DNA of 9,280 nucleotides from NCBI GenBank assembly GCA_003152255.1, contig PLZT01000593.1, positions 1 to 9,280 on the forward strand, written 5' to 3'. The stretch is from Methylocystaceae bacterium. Lineage in GTDB: Bacteria; Pseudomonadota; Alphaproteobacteria; Rhizobiales; Beijerinckiaceae. Shown here one piece after another: positions 1 through 4,966 of the stretch (position 1 is its first letter; every line of letters starts with the position of its first letter). Position numbers and translations under genes: made by a program. A model generated the notes under the pieces. It saw only the letters and a program-made list of their open reading frames with translations, made no database searches and was not told where the DNA came from.

Positions 1-2
1 GG

Positions 3-317
3 AGCTTCCGAGAGCCGGTCGCGGCCTTGCTTCAAGACGGCAAGACTATTGGACGCCATTTCGTTGGTCCGACGTGGGAGTTCGCCGACGGAACGCACGT
101 AACGGGCAAGCCAGAAGCCAAGGCGCCTGGAGCCACCATCAATGATGTGCCCTGGCTCAAGATCGCTATCGCCGAACCGGCAAAATCGGGGCCGGCTGGG
201 GGAGCGACGACAATCCTTCGCATCGATACGACAGGCGGCGCCTTCACAGGCGCTTGCTCGAAAGAGGGTGAGCTGCACGCCGAGCCGTACGCCGCGACTT
301 ATGTGTTCTTGAAATGA
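3..317 (+). CDS. DUF3455 domain protein, 5'-truncated by the window edge
   Basis: The frame is open from the first bases of the window, so the true start lies upstream; the TTG at 27 is an internal leucine. The visible part carries the DUF3455 pattern: PVAALLQDGKTIGRHFVGPTWE, then an aspartate-glycine turn, a VPWLK segment, a TTILRIDTTGG stretch and a C-terminal YAATYVFLK. In this family the order is a 'G..HfaGPtWe' block, a 'pWLl' block, an 'I.RvnT.GG' block and a closing 'Y.AdY.F' strand, and all four are present in order. Family members usually carry an N-terminal signal peptide and are presumed extracytoplasmic, but that end is not in the window. The biochemical role of DUF3455 is unknown. 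It is the only gene here without phage-like or island-like neighbours in its own direction, so I infer it belongs to the host side. The stop is followed almost at once by the convergent hairpin at 326-361. Confidence 0.8.
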   Translation, partial: SFREPVAALLQDGKTIGRHFVGPTWEFADGTHVTGKPEAKAPGATINDVPWLKIAIAEPAKSGPAGGATTILRIDTTGGAFTGACSKEGELHAEPYAATYVFLK

Positions 318-325
318 GACCAAGC

Positions 326-361
326 AAAAACGGCCCGCCTGTTCATCCGAGGTCGGGCCGT
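326..361 (-). terminator. Rho-independent terminator of the leftward small-gene operon
   Basis: Arms 330-337 (acggcccg) and 354-361 (cgggccgt) are perfectly complementary over 8 bp. An inner cct/agg adds 3 bp past a one-base bulge, leaving a 9-base loop. Read leftward, the stem is followed by TTTTT (326-330), the classical intrinsic terminator layout. It lies 72 bases past the stop of the 434-772 gene. Read rightward it sits just after the DUF3455 stop but lacks a T-run, so it may still slow transcription from that side. Confidence 0.65.
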
Positions 362-433
362 CTGTGGCGTCAGGTTGTGCAACCGTTTGCTTGCTCAAAG
401 GATAGGCTAGGCGATTCGCGCGCACAAGGGGCG

Positions 434-772
434 TCACGCCTTCCTGTTCGCCGCAGCCGAGTAGCGCCCGAGCCGCACGGCCTTATCAGGGTTTAGATGG
501 AAGTCCGCAGCGGCGGCTATGCTCTTGAAGGCTTCCGACGTTTGACCAGGCCGGACGCACTCAATCTCGACTTCCTCGGCGAGCAAGTAGCGAAGCTTTT
601 CGAGAAACTCCGCATCGTCGGCGCATAGCGATTCCGCCACGCCATCCAACGCGTCGAGGTCGTCATAATTGTCGTCGGCGTTGCGGTCAGGCGCGGCCTT
701 GGCGGCCTTGTGATTGGTCACGGCTTCGCGAAAGGACAGCCGGGGGATTTCCTTTTTCCTCGCCATGGTCAT
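434..772 (-). CDS. Hypothetical protein, 112 aa, last gene of the leftward operon
   Basis: I do not recognise this protein. It starts MTMARKKEIPRLSFREAV, has a lysine/alanine-rich stretch and then a very acidic segment (about residues 31-56, many Asp and Glu). It ends with a predicted helical part containing EKLRYLLAEEVEIE and a basic tail. No signal peptide or membrane segment is visible. The start overlaps the stop of the upstream gene as ATGA, which implies translational coupling, and GAAGGAAGGGG just upstream supplies a ribosome binding site. The second ATG (MARKK) is an alternative start two codons further in. The terminator at 326-361 follows it, so it closes the operon. A cytoplasmic accessory role in the early region is inference only. 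Confidence 0.68.
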   Translation of the reverse strand: MTMARKKEIPRLSFREAVTNHKAAKAAPDRNADDNYDDLDALDGVAESLCADDAEFLEKLRYLLAEEVEIECVRPGQTSEAFKSIAAAADFHLNPDKAVRLGRYSAAANRKA

Positions 773-1497
773 GCCCCTTCCTTCGCGGCCTCGGCGAACG
801 CCAGAGCCCGCTTAATCGTGTTGTGAGGGTCTACCCGTTTCGACATGTAATAGTCGCCGCAGGCGTCTTCCCGGCGGGTGCCCGTGCTGCGTTCGATGAA
901 GGTCGCGACCGAACAAGCCATGCGGTAGATGGCCTGCTCGATATCATCGTATCGGCGGCCGTCATTGGCGGCGGTTTCCAGGTCGTTGGCGATGTCGTGA
1001 ATCATGGTGAGTTGGAAGAGTGCGCCGAGTGCGCTTTCCGCCCGCAAATAGCTCGCGCGATCCTTCAGGCTGTCCATGAATAGATGCGCCGCTTGCTGAA
1101 AGCCTTCCTGCCGCAATCGTTTGCCACGGTCTGCGGGCGTCGCGTAATCGGCGAACACGTTCATTGCGCCGATAAGCTGGCGAGCTTCTGGTAGCAACGC
1201 GGCGACGGGGCAGGCCGGCGAGGGCGCTTCCATTTCGAAGACTTTCGAGGCGCGCAACTTCTCGGCGAAGCGGGCAAGGCATTCGTCCCAGCCGAGCCCG
1301 ACGAAATATTCGAACGCCGCGAAGACGCCGGCCCTTGTCGTTGGAGCAGTCGCGAGCAAGTCGCGCAGCGCGTCGCCTTGAGCGTCCAACAGGGCCTGGC
1401 TGGGTTCGGCTTCCGATGCTTTCAGCGCCGCCCTGTGGCGCTCGATAGCCGCGAAGATCGGGTCGCGCTCTTGTGGCGCTTCTGTTTGGTCTGTCAT
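769..1497 (-). CDS. Hypothetical soluble protein, 242 aa
   Basis: Function not recognised. The start is well supported: AAGGAGG lies 8-9 bases before the ATG (about 1506-1512), the strongest ribosome binding site in this operon. The protein begins MTDQTEAPQERDPIFAAIER, continues with an Ala/Arg-rich helical region, a central WDECLARFAEKL segment, and a predicted helical second half (about residues 125-240) with an aromatic/acidic stretch and 'MACSVATFIERSTGTRRED'. Three cysteines in the second half and near residue 95 are too scattered to suggest a metal site. No membrane segment is seen. It ends in the ATGA overlap with the next gene, and a 24-base gap separates it from the gene before it, so one transcript is likely. 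Codon third positions are strongly G/C, as expected of a resident gene rather than a recent import. Confidence 0.82.
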   Translation of the reverse strand: MTDQTEAPQERDPIFAAIERHRAALKASEAEPSQALLDAQGDALRDLLATAPTTRAGVFAAFEYFVGLGWDECLARFAEKLRASKVFEMEAPSPACPVAALLPEARQLIGAMNVFADYATPADRGKRLRQEGFQQAAHLFMDSLKDRASYLRAESALGALFQLTMIHDIANDLETAANDGRRYDDIEQAIYRMACSVATFIERSTGTRREDACGDYYMSKRVDPHNTIKRALAFAEAAKEGA

Positions 1498-1521
1498 CTG
1501 GTTTTCCTCCTTGGTTGAAGA

Positions 1522-1944
1522 TTATGCGGCCAACGGCTGCGGTTCGGGCGGGTTGAGCGACGGAAAACGCCAGCCGCCTTTGGCGTCGACGGGCGGCGAC
1601 TTGCCTTTGGTCGCGCGCCAGTGTTCGGCCCATGCCCACCATTCCGGCGAGCCGTATTCGATCCAAACGAGCCGGGGCTTTCCCTCGATTTTGAGGAAAA
1701 CTGTTTCGCGCCAGCGGCTCTCGTTCAGCCATCGCCGCGCGCCCATGACGTAGCGGCGCGGCCGTCCTTCCGTCGCCGCCGCATAGGCGAGCGCCCCGGC
1801 GACAATCATCTCAGGGGCCGCGCCGCGCGCTACAGCGCCTCGCCATGCCATCCGGGCGGCCGCGAGGTCGTTTCCACCGTCGCGCTGCGGGAAGGCTTCG
1901 AAAAACCGCTCGAATGCGTTCGTTGGTTGTTCTGCATCGGTCAT
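1522..1944 (-). CDS. Protein resembling the C-terminal part of phage replication (replisome-organiser-like) proteins, 140 aa
   Basis: The N-terminal half has the pattern FERFFEAFPQRDGG...AARMAWRGAV, followed by an Ala-rich helix, a YVMGARRWLN block and 'SRWRETVF'. The combination 'F..F..a(Y/F)P.R....aAr.aW', then 'P..y...a..WL...rW', recurs at the C-terminus of phage and prophage replication-initiation proteins of the DnaT/replisome-organiser kind, usually after a DNA-binding domain that is absent here. The C-terminal half (GSPEWWAWAEHWRATKGK, then GGWRFPS) is a separate tryptophan-rich motif I associate with alphaproteobacterial prophage proteins. At 140 residues it is shorter than full replication proteins, so it may be a stand-alone accessory domain or the remains of a longer one. 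The ribosome binding site is weak (GGGG 8-11 bases upstream). Direct participation in replication is inference. Confidence 0.78.
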   Translation of the reverse strand: MTDAEQPTNAFERFFEAFPQRDGGNDLAAARMAWRGAVARGAAPEMIVAGALAYAAATEGRPRRYVMGARRWLNESRWRETVFLKIEGKPRLVWIEYGSPEWWAWAEHWRATKGKSPPVDAKGGWRFPSLNPPEPQPLAA

Positions 1945-1971
1945 TGGGTTGCCCCATCGTTGTCTTTTTGT

Positions 1972-2154
1972 TCAATAGTTATCCACAGGCCCGCCAATGG
2001 CTTTTGGTGAGGGTTGGGGAGGCGCACTTCGCCCTTGCGGGGCGAAATGCTTGGCATGGCTTTCGGAGCCGGGCCGTATCGTCGCACTGGCGTTGCGGGT
2101 TTCCTCTCGGAAGGCCGGGGTCATCCGGTCGGCCCTAAACCGCAGCTTCATCAT
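1972..2154 (-). CDS. Possible small protein, 60 aa
   Basis: The frame begins MMKLRFRADRMTPAFREETR and ends GGPVDNY, 27 bases before the next gene. The first two thirds use mostly G/C third positions, as a real gene in this genome would. The last third, over the hairpin at 2024-2050, does not. There is no convincing ribosome binding site. A second frame on the same strand (38 aa from an ATG at 2057, ending at 1941 in an ATGA overlap with the 140-aa gene) competes for the same DNA: it starts MPSISPRKGEVRLPNPHQ and ends TIEQKDNDGATQ. I cannot decide between them; one real gene with a frameshift, or a repeat inserted into a coding region, are both possible. No family recognised. Confidence 0.33.
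   Translation of the reverse strand: MMKLRFRADRMTPAFREETRNASATIRPGSESHAKHFAPQGRSAPPQPSPKAIGGPVDNY
1979..1987 (+). promoter_or_regulatory. Single perfect DnaA-box match
   Basis: TTATCCACA matches the DnaA-box consensus TTATNCACA exactly. It lies just upstream of the replication-like gene 1522-1944 and overlaps the end of a small unassigned reading frame. I find no second box within the window, and a lone 9-mer is expected by chance in a few percent of windows this size per exact sequence. It is therefore only a candidate site, not an origin. Confidence 0.25.
2024..2050. repeat. Imperfect palindrome, possible dispersed intergenic repeat unit
   Basis: Arms 2024-2034 (gcacttcgccc) and 2040-2050 (gggcgaaatgc) pair over 11 positions with one mismatch, around a 5-base loop (ttgcg). 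The element sits in the least gene-like stretch of the leftward operon. Translated, it gives a 'PSISPRKGE' string that I associate with dispersed palindromic repeats in alphaproteobacterial genomes; that is a recollection, not a search result. Confidence 0.42.
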
Positions 2155-2172
2155 GACGGCGGGGGCCGTGCG

Positions 2173-2283
2173 CTACGCCAGCAACATCGCGGCCCCGTGC
2201 GGCTCGTATTTCGGCCGCGTCCTGTGTGCGGACGGCCTCGGCCGCCCGTAACTTTTGCCTCTCTTCGCTGCCCGGCCGGTCAT
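2173..2283 (-). CDS. Very small basic protein, 36 aa
   Basis: The ATG at 2283 is preceded by AAGGA with 8 bases between, a good ribosome binding site. Third codon positions are strongly G/C, better than in either other frame on this strand. The product (MTGRAAKRGKSYGRPRPSAH, then RTRPKYEPHGAAMLLA) is highly basic with no membrane segment, compatible with a nucleic-acid-binding peptide, but no family is recognised. It lies between the 58-aa gene ending at 2339 and the possible 60-aa gene starting at 2154, in the same direction. A different leftward frame over the same bases (containing EERQKLRAAEAVRTQDAAEI) looks protein-like but has no usable start codon. Confidence 0.42.
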   Translation of the reverse strand: MTGRAAKRGKSYGRPRPSAHRTRPKYEPHGAAMLLA

Positions 2284-2338
2284 GTTCCCGGTCCTTCGTC
2301 CCTTCGGGGGAATCGCTACTGAGAGGAGCTATGCGTTC

Positions 2339-2515
2339 TCAGAGCAGCGACAGTTGCTCGCTTTCCTCTCCGGGCTCGGGCTCGTAGTCGGCGTCGGTCT
2401 CAAGGTCCGCGTCGCCGTCGATCTCGTCGAGAAGGGAGATCAGCGACTCGATTGCCCGTTCAACGTGTCGGCGGGCGCCGCGCGGGACTTCGATGAAAAG
2501 GCGGGGCTCGCTCAT
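2339..2515 (-). CDS. Small acidic protein, 58 aa, coupled to the upstream membrane protein gene
   Basis: I start this gene at the ATG at 2515 (MSEPRLFIEVPRGARRHVER) rather than at further-upstream start codons. This ATG overlaps the stop of the 2512 gene as ATGA, while the longer version would add an unlikely arginine-rich leader inside that gene. The protein has a short helical N-terminal half and a motif 'AIESLISLLDEIDGDADLE' followed by a run of Asp and Glu ending ESEQLSLL. A 'LI.LLD.lDGD.DLE' motif is frequent in short proteins of alphaproteobacterial phages and islands. Its function is unknown. It is cytoplasmic as far as can be seen. Confidence 0.62.
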   Translation of the reverse strand: MSEPRLFIEVPRGARRHVERAIESLISLLDEIDGDADLETDADYEPEPGEESEQLSLL

Positions 2516-2631
2516 TGCCGGCCACGGCGGATATCGGCGACGACGCGGGCGGCCTCGGCGGCGGTGAAGGCCGCCCAAAGCAGGACGAAGGGCGAGAGCA
2601 AGATCAGTTCGGCGGTGACTTTCCAGGGCAT
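2512..2631 (-). CDS. Single-helix membrane micro-protein, 39 aa (longer GTG start at 2730 possible)
   Basis: From the ATG at 2631 the product is MPWKVTAELILLSPFVLLWA followed by AFTAAEAARVVADIRRGRQ: one hydrophobic helix (about residues 6-26) and a basic cytoplasmic-type tail. GGAG lies 7 bases before this ATG (2639-2642), a clear ribosome binding site. An alternative GTG at 2730 would extend it to 72 aa, but that extension has weak G/C third-position bias, no good ribosome binding site, and would place the 23-bp palindrome 2661-2683 inside coding DNA. I therefore prefer the short form. Its stop overlaps the next start (ATGA). Small membrane proteins are common in phage early regions; no specific function can be assigned. 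Confidence 0.55.
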   Translation of the reverse strand: MPWKVTAELILLSPFVLLWAAFTAAEAARVVADIRRGRQ

Positions 2632-2660
2632 AGGATTGCTCCAGACAAGGTTCGGGCGTT

Positions 2661-2683
2661 CGCCGAAAACAGGTGTTTCGGCG
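2661..2683. promoter_or_regulatory. 23-bp palindrome in the divergent control region
   Basis: Arms 2661-2668 (cgccgaaa) and 2676-2683 (tttcggcg) are perfectly complementary. Sliding the inner bases gives 9 paired bases with one bulged A and a 4-base loop (aggt). It lies about 30 bases before the preferred start of the leftward operon and about 80 before the rightward XRE gene. It could be a dimeric repressor operator or a 5'-UTR hairpin of the leftward mRNA. There is no T-run, so it is not an intrinsic terminator. Confidence 0.45.
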
Positions 2684-2723
2684 GGGCCGGTGATTGATTT
2701 AAAGCGTCTATACTGATAACTTG

Positions 2724-2820
2724 CGCTCACTATGGGCGATATGTCAAGCGGTATGATTCACAGTGAGCGATAGCGCTAAAATAACAGGCCGGCAGATTGC
2801 AGCGGCGCGGGCTATCGCTC
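2724..2820. promoter_or_regulatory. Three related operator-like half-sites around the XRE gene start
   Basis: Site A, 2724-2734 (cgctcactatg), recurs inverted at 2759-2769 (cacagtgagcg, site B) with 10 of 11 matching. Site B extends to 2774, and its gagcgatagc (2765-2774) recurs inverted and perfect at 2811-2820 (gctatcgctc, site C), inside the XRE coding region. The three sites are about 35-50 bp apart and cover both divergent starts, the pattern expected of an autoregulating repressor. A perfect -35 hexamer TTGACA reads leftward at 2742-2747 without a good -10 at normal spacing. Rightward, TATGAT at 2752-2757 is a good -10 that would start RNA at about the GTG itself. Confidence 0.4.
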
Positions 2821-3041
2821 GCCTCGAGCAGGCCGATTTGGCGAAGGCCGCGAATATTTCGGCTCCGACGTTGCGCCGAATGGAAGCGAGCGAAGGTCCG
2901 GCTGTTGGCATGGCGAACAATGTCGCCGCTGTCCGCGCCGCGCTCGAATCGGCGGGCGTGATCTTCGTCGAGGAGAATGAGGAAGGTCCGGGCGTGAGGC
3001 TGCGGAAAGCGCCACAGGGAACGGGAGGTCTCGGGAAATGA
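2763..3041 (+). CDS. XRE-family helix-turn-helix transcriptional regulator, 92 aa
   Basis: The protein carries a compact N-terminal HTH at about residues 8-45: TGRQIAAARAIARLEQADLA, then KAANISAPTLRRMEASEG. The Q-A-D-L-A and S-A-P-T-L-R-R-M-E parts are the two recognition-unit helices. It continues with 'NNVAAVRAALESAGVIF' and 'GPGVRLRK', the short C-terminal extension typical of a common alphaproteobacterial XRE subgroup. Length is normal for that subgroup. The start is a GTG with no ribosome binding site, and a -10-like TATGAT ends only 5 bases before it, so translation from a leaderless mRNA is a plausible inference. It is divergent from the leftward small-gene operon and surrounded by repeated half-sites, so it probably represses one or both directions. 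Its stop overlaps the next start (ATGA), so it is coupled to the 3038 gene. Confidence 0.9.
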   Translation: MSDSAKITGRQIAAARAIARLEQADLAKAANISAPTLRRMEASEGPAVGMANNVAAVRAALESAGVIFVEENEEGPGVRLRKAPQGTGGLGK

Positions 3042-3349
3042 CAGACGACCAACCACCATCAATCGCCGAGTCCGAATGGATTGATACCGACGCGCCTGCC
3101 GAAGGGCAAATTGTCCAAGTCCGCGCACAAGATGGTCACGGGTTCTATGTGCTGCCATTCATCATCATCTTCCACGACGACGAATGGTGGAACGCGCGGA
3201 CGGAGGAACGGCTGGATTGTTTTGTTGCGGCGTGGAGGCCATTGAACGGTTTACCGCATACGCGCCATGATCCGCAGCCTCTTGAACCGGCCGCCGCCAA
3301 TCCCGCATCAATCCCGATCGAAGACTTGAACGCCGAGAATGACGAGTAG
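3038..3349 (+). CDS. Hypothetical protein, 103 aa, coupled to the XRE gene
   Basis: The start overlaps the XRE stop as ATGA, and GGGAGG sits about 9 bases upstream, so the two are co-translated. The core reads 'EGQIVQVRAQDGHGFYVLPF', 'HDDEWWNARTEERLDCFVAAWRPL', then a proline/alanine-rich acidic tail. The layout, a short beta-rich domain that turns on aromatic residues and closes with 'W.PL', is reminiscent of DUF551-like phage proteins that end in 'W.PLP', but the match is partial and I do not assign the family. No signal peptide or membrane helix (the 'FYVLPFIIIF' strand is too short). The partner relation with the XRE regulator suggests a role in the same switch, but nothing in the sequence shows it. 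Confidence 0.7.
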   Translation: MTDDQPPSIAESEWIDTDAPAEGQIVQVRAQDGHGFYVLPFIIIFHDDEWWNARTEERLDCFVAAWRPLNGLPHTRHDPQPLEPAAANPASIPIEDLNAENDE

Positions 3350-3443
3350 GGGCGGCGGCTCGGTTTGAAATTTGACCCCCTTGACGGGAGCTCTCGCGCC
3401 GCCAACTCCCTGCCATGTTTAGCGCAAAGCAGATGAGGATGGG

Positions 3444-3695
3444 ATGATAACCTTCAAAGTCATTGGCGCGCCCTGCGGGTCACGGTGGGGTAAGCGCATC
3501 TCTCTGTCTTCAGAGTCTCCCCGCCCGCTGAAATTCATTGGCGATATGGTCCTTCGATGGCACAAGATTGATGCTGCTTGCCCGACCTTAGTTGAAATCA
3601 CCGGTCTTGAGCGAGAACCGATTGTCATAGAGGCCGACGCGTGTTTGGCGCGTGATTATCTTTTCCGAGATGAGCGGAATGCCCGCCAGCCCTAA
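3444..3695 (+). CDS. Hypothetical protein, 83 aa
   Basis: The ATG at 3444 has GAGG 5 bases upstream. The product starts MITFKVIGAPCGSRWGKRIS and continues with a beta-rich middle (KFIGDMVLRWHKIDA, VEITGLEREPIVIEA) and a short basic tail. No family is recognised. A 94-base gap separates it from the 3038 gene, and no promoter is evident in that gap. It is the last rightward gene before the leftward scar region. The gap contains an 11-base string (3364-3374) that recurs inverted at 5376-5386. A leftward frame over the same DNA (from 3863) is not protein-like and is taken as a shadow. Confidence 0.55.
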   Translation: MITFKVIGAPCGSRWGKRISLSSESPRPLKFIGDMVLRWHKIDAACPTLVEITGLEREPIVIEADACLARDYLFRDERNARQP

Positions 3696-3875
3696 AGGCG
3701 AGCGCCGCCCCGCCAACGTGACCGGCAACCTCGCGTAGGTCTCGCGGCAGGGCGGACGTGAGCTCAAAAAGAGCCCGGCGATTAACCGGGCCAAGTTACT
3801 CTTGCGACTGACTTCCCGGTAAATAGTACTCGGGCGCGGAGATAAGAGTGCGCTGGCCGCCAATTGAAGAGCAAT
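3696..3875. other. Non-coding stretch apart from the terminator
   Basis: No convincing gene on either strand. It contains the terminator at 3766-3791 and the start of an 8-bp inverted repeat with arms 3850-3857 and 3880-3887 (gcgctggc/gccagcgc), whose second arm runs into the ParB-like remnant at 3876-3985. The reading frames that cross the stretch lack homology-like patterns and ribosome binding sites. I see nothing else in it. Confidence 0.5.
3766..3791 (-). terminator. Rho-independent terminator of the leftward cassette transcript
   Basis: Arms 3773-3778 (gcccgg) and 3786-3791 (ccgggc) form a 6-bp all-G/C stem with a 7-base loop. Read leftward it is followed by TC and TTTTT (3766-3770). 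It lies downstream of the four-gene cassette and of the ParB-like remnant, so it probably ends both. The stem is short, so moderate strength is expected. Confidence 0.5.
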
Positions 3876-3985
3876 CTTCGCCAGCGCGCCAGCTCCACGC
3901 CCTTGTCTAGCGATGTTCCCGTGACGGCACCGAGGTCGTCGCCAAGGGCTTCACCGCGCGCGGCGGCTATCTCGACTGAACGGCC
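3876..3985 (-). pseudogene. ParB-like protein remnant, C-terminal portion, with a one-base frameshift
   Basis: Read leftward from about 3985 the frame gives GRSVEIAAARGEALGDDLG, then AVTGTSLDKGVEL. In ParB-like proteins of phages and genomic islands, a segment of the type '(S)RSV...A.RG..LG.DL....GTSLDKG.ELDALAK(L/M)' follows the HTH region. Here the frame breaks right after GVEL: inserting one A between 3889 and 3888 turns the codons into E-L-D-A-L-A-K, restoring the family pattern exactly. The intact leftward frame starting at 4048 only reaches this segment by way of an AT-rich leader (LIQLGSIVFSFMNKFPIV) that does not look like ParB, so there is a junction near 3985-3990. The N-terminal portion of the same kind of protein is found at 5412-5504. 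The DNA-binding ParB domain itself is missing. Non-functional with high likelihood. Confidence 0.6.
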
Positions 3986-4057
3986 CTTCTTGACGATAGG
4001 GAACTTGTTCATGAAACTGAACACAATGCTTCCTAACTGGATTAGCAAGCATTATTT

Positions 4058-4315
4058 TCAACTTCGAACAGAACCTTGAACCCTCCGAGGCGCGACCCCG
4101 CTTATGTCTATCTCGACTGCCACAGAAGGTAGTTTCCAATATACTTGCTTTTTTAACCTATATATCCTTACTCGATGGCCGCCCTTAAAAGAGTATTTAT
4201 CTTCAACCAACTTAGTTGCCTCACATGTAATCTCGTGATCTTTTCCGAAATTAGCAAGCGCCCCCCACCTATATCCATCATGTTCTATAATAGGGACTTG
4301 AACGCACTTACTCAT
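4058..4315 (-). CDS. Hypothetical protein, 85 aa, last gene of the four-gene cassette
   Basis: AAGGTG precedes the ATG by 5 bases, and the start overlaps the stop of the 4308 gene by 8 bases (ATGAGTAA), so translation is coupled. The product begins MSKCVQVPIIEHDGYRWGAL, then ANFGKDHEITCEATKLVED, a KGGHRVRIYRLKKQVYWKL strand region, and a basic end. It looks beta-rich with an alternating hydrophobic/basic pattern and no membrane helix; two cysteines are too far apart for an obvious metal site. No family is recognised. Codon third positions are A/T-rich, unlike the phage genes around the cassette, which points to acquisition from another source. No toxin or nuclease motif is visible. Confidence 0.68.
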   Translation of the reverse strand: MSKCVQVPIIEHDGYRWGALANFGKDHEITCEATKLVEDKYSFKGGHRVRIYRLKKQVYWKLPSVAVEIDISGVAPRRVQGSVRS

Positions 4316-4610
4316 TTATCACCTTGACACCTTTATTTGTCAAAGAAGAAATCGTCCTCTCGACAACGCGTTGAGGAATTCCTAGCGCGTTAGCAATTCT
4401 CAATGAATTTGTGCGAGTCACACCAAGCGCCCGAATAGCCTGAATATGAGCATAAACGGCGCTTTCAATGTCTACGTTTTGGCCTGCATTAGATGAGCGA
4501 CGATCCTGGGAAGAATAACGAATCCCGCTGCCGGATGTTGAGACATCGCGCGTAACGGATGTTGCGCCATCTGTTGACGCCGTTGATCTCGTGAGAACAA
4601 TCGAGTTCAT
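4308..4610 (-). CDS. Winged-helix-like protein with disordered N-terminus, 100 aa
   Basis: Residues 1-45 are Ser/Thr-rich and probably disordered (MNSIVLTRSTASTDGATSVT onward). Residues 47-100 are helical: 'VDIESAVYAHIQAIRALG', 'TRTNSLRIANALGI', 'PQRVVERTISSLTNKGVKVI'. The helix, then helix-turn-helix ('RIANALGIPQRVVERTISSL'), then short wing-like end is the order of a winged-helix DNA-binding domain, with the last helix as candidate recognition helix. AAGGGG lies 7 bases before the ATG, and the start overlaps the DUF3467-like gene stop as ATGA. Within the cassette it is the best candidate for a regulator or an adaptor that reads DNA. The assignment rests on pattern only; a small all-helical protein-binding domain is an alternative. 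Confidence 0.72.
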   Translation of the reverse strand: MNSIVLTRSTASTDGATSVTRDVSTSGSGIRYSSQDRRSSNAGQNVDIESAVYAHIQAIRALGVTRTNSLRIANALGIPQRVVERTISSLTNKGVKVINE

Positions 4611-4966
4611 TTTACGCCCCTTATTTCCTTAAGCTTCACACCGTAAGTTTTCTCATAATTATCTTTTTGCGTTGTTAGAGCTTCAATAAGCCCTATAACC
4701 AAAGTTGCAGGTATAACAACTTGCACCTCTGGTTCAACAACAAGCGCCCCGCCATCTTTAACTTCTTCTAACTGGTCAAGACTAAGCTTGCCCGGCAGAC
4801 GACCACATATTAGGCTGAAATCATGAGCAGTACTTCCAACCTCAATGTGGTTGACGTAAAACGTTGACGCGTTCTCAAGCGGCTCCAATGTGATAGCAGT
4901 TATGTTAAACTGCTGAGGTAGCGATGATTGAGATTTCTCTTGTTCTTTGCTCAATTTCAACCCCAT
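4607..4966 (-). CDS. DUF3467-like protein, 119 aa
   Basis: After a charged leader (MGLKLSKEQEKSQSSLPQQF) the protein shows 'FYVNHIEVGSTAHDFSLICG', 'EVQVVIPATLVIGLIEALT' and 'NYEKTYGVKLKEI'. DUF3467 proteins follow the order 'Y.N...v..s..DF.l.f', then a 'v.v.i.m.p..a..l...L' helix, then '...yE..fG.i'. All three blocks are present with normal spacing, except that this copy has extra residues between blocks one and two (GRLPGKLSLDQLEEVKDGG). The molecular role of DUF3467 is not established; the proteins are small and cytoplasmic. The start overlaps the 4957 gene by 10 bases and its stop overlaps the 4308 gene, so it is tightly built into the operon. A/T-rich third positions. Confidence 0.72.
   Translation of the reverse strand: MGLKLSKEQEKSQSSLPQQFNITAITLEPLENASTFYVNHIEVGSTAHDFSLICGRLPGKLSLDQLEEVKDGGALVVEPEVQVVIPATLVIGLIEALTTQKDNYEKTYGVKLKEIRGVK

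Noticed and set aside
962..1732. Leftward 256-codon open frame
   Set aside because: It lies across the 769-1497 and 1522-1944 genes in another frame and is arginine-rich with no recognisable domain. The two genes it shadows have better starts and ribosome binding sites.
1979..1987. Replication origin at the DnaA-box match
   Set aside because: Only one box is present, with no cluster, no repeat array and no clear AT-rich unwinding segment. The site is listed only as a single candidate motif.
3782..4048. 88-codon leftward frame read as an intact gene
   Set aside because: Its first 20 codons are AT-rich insertion sequence, its middle is ParB-like, and its end is the wrong frame after a one-base deletion. 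It is a chimera of a junction and a frameshift rather than a gene.
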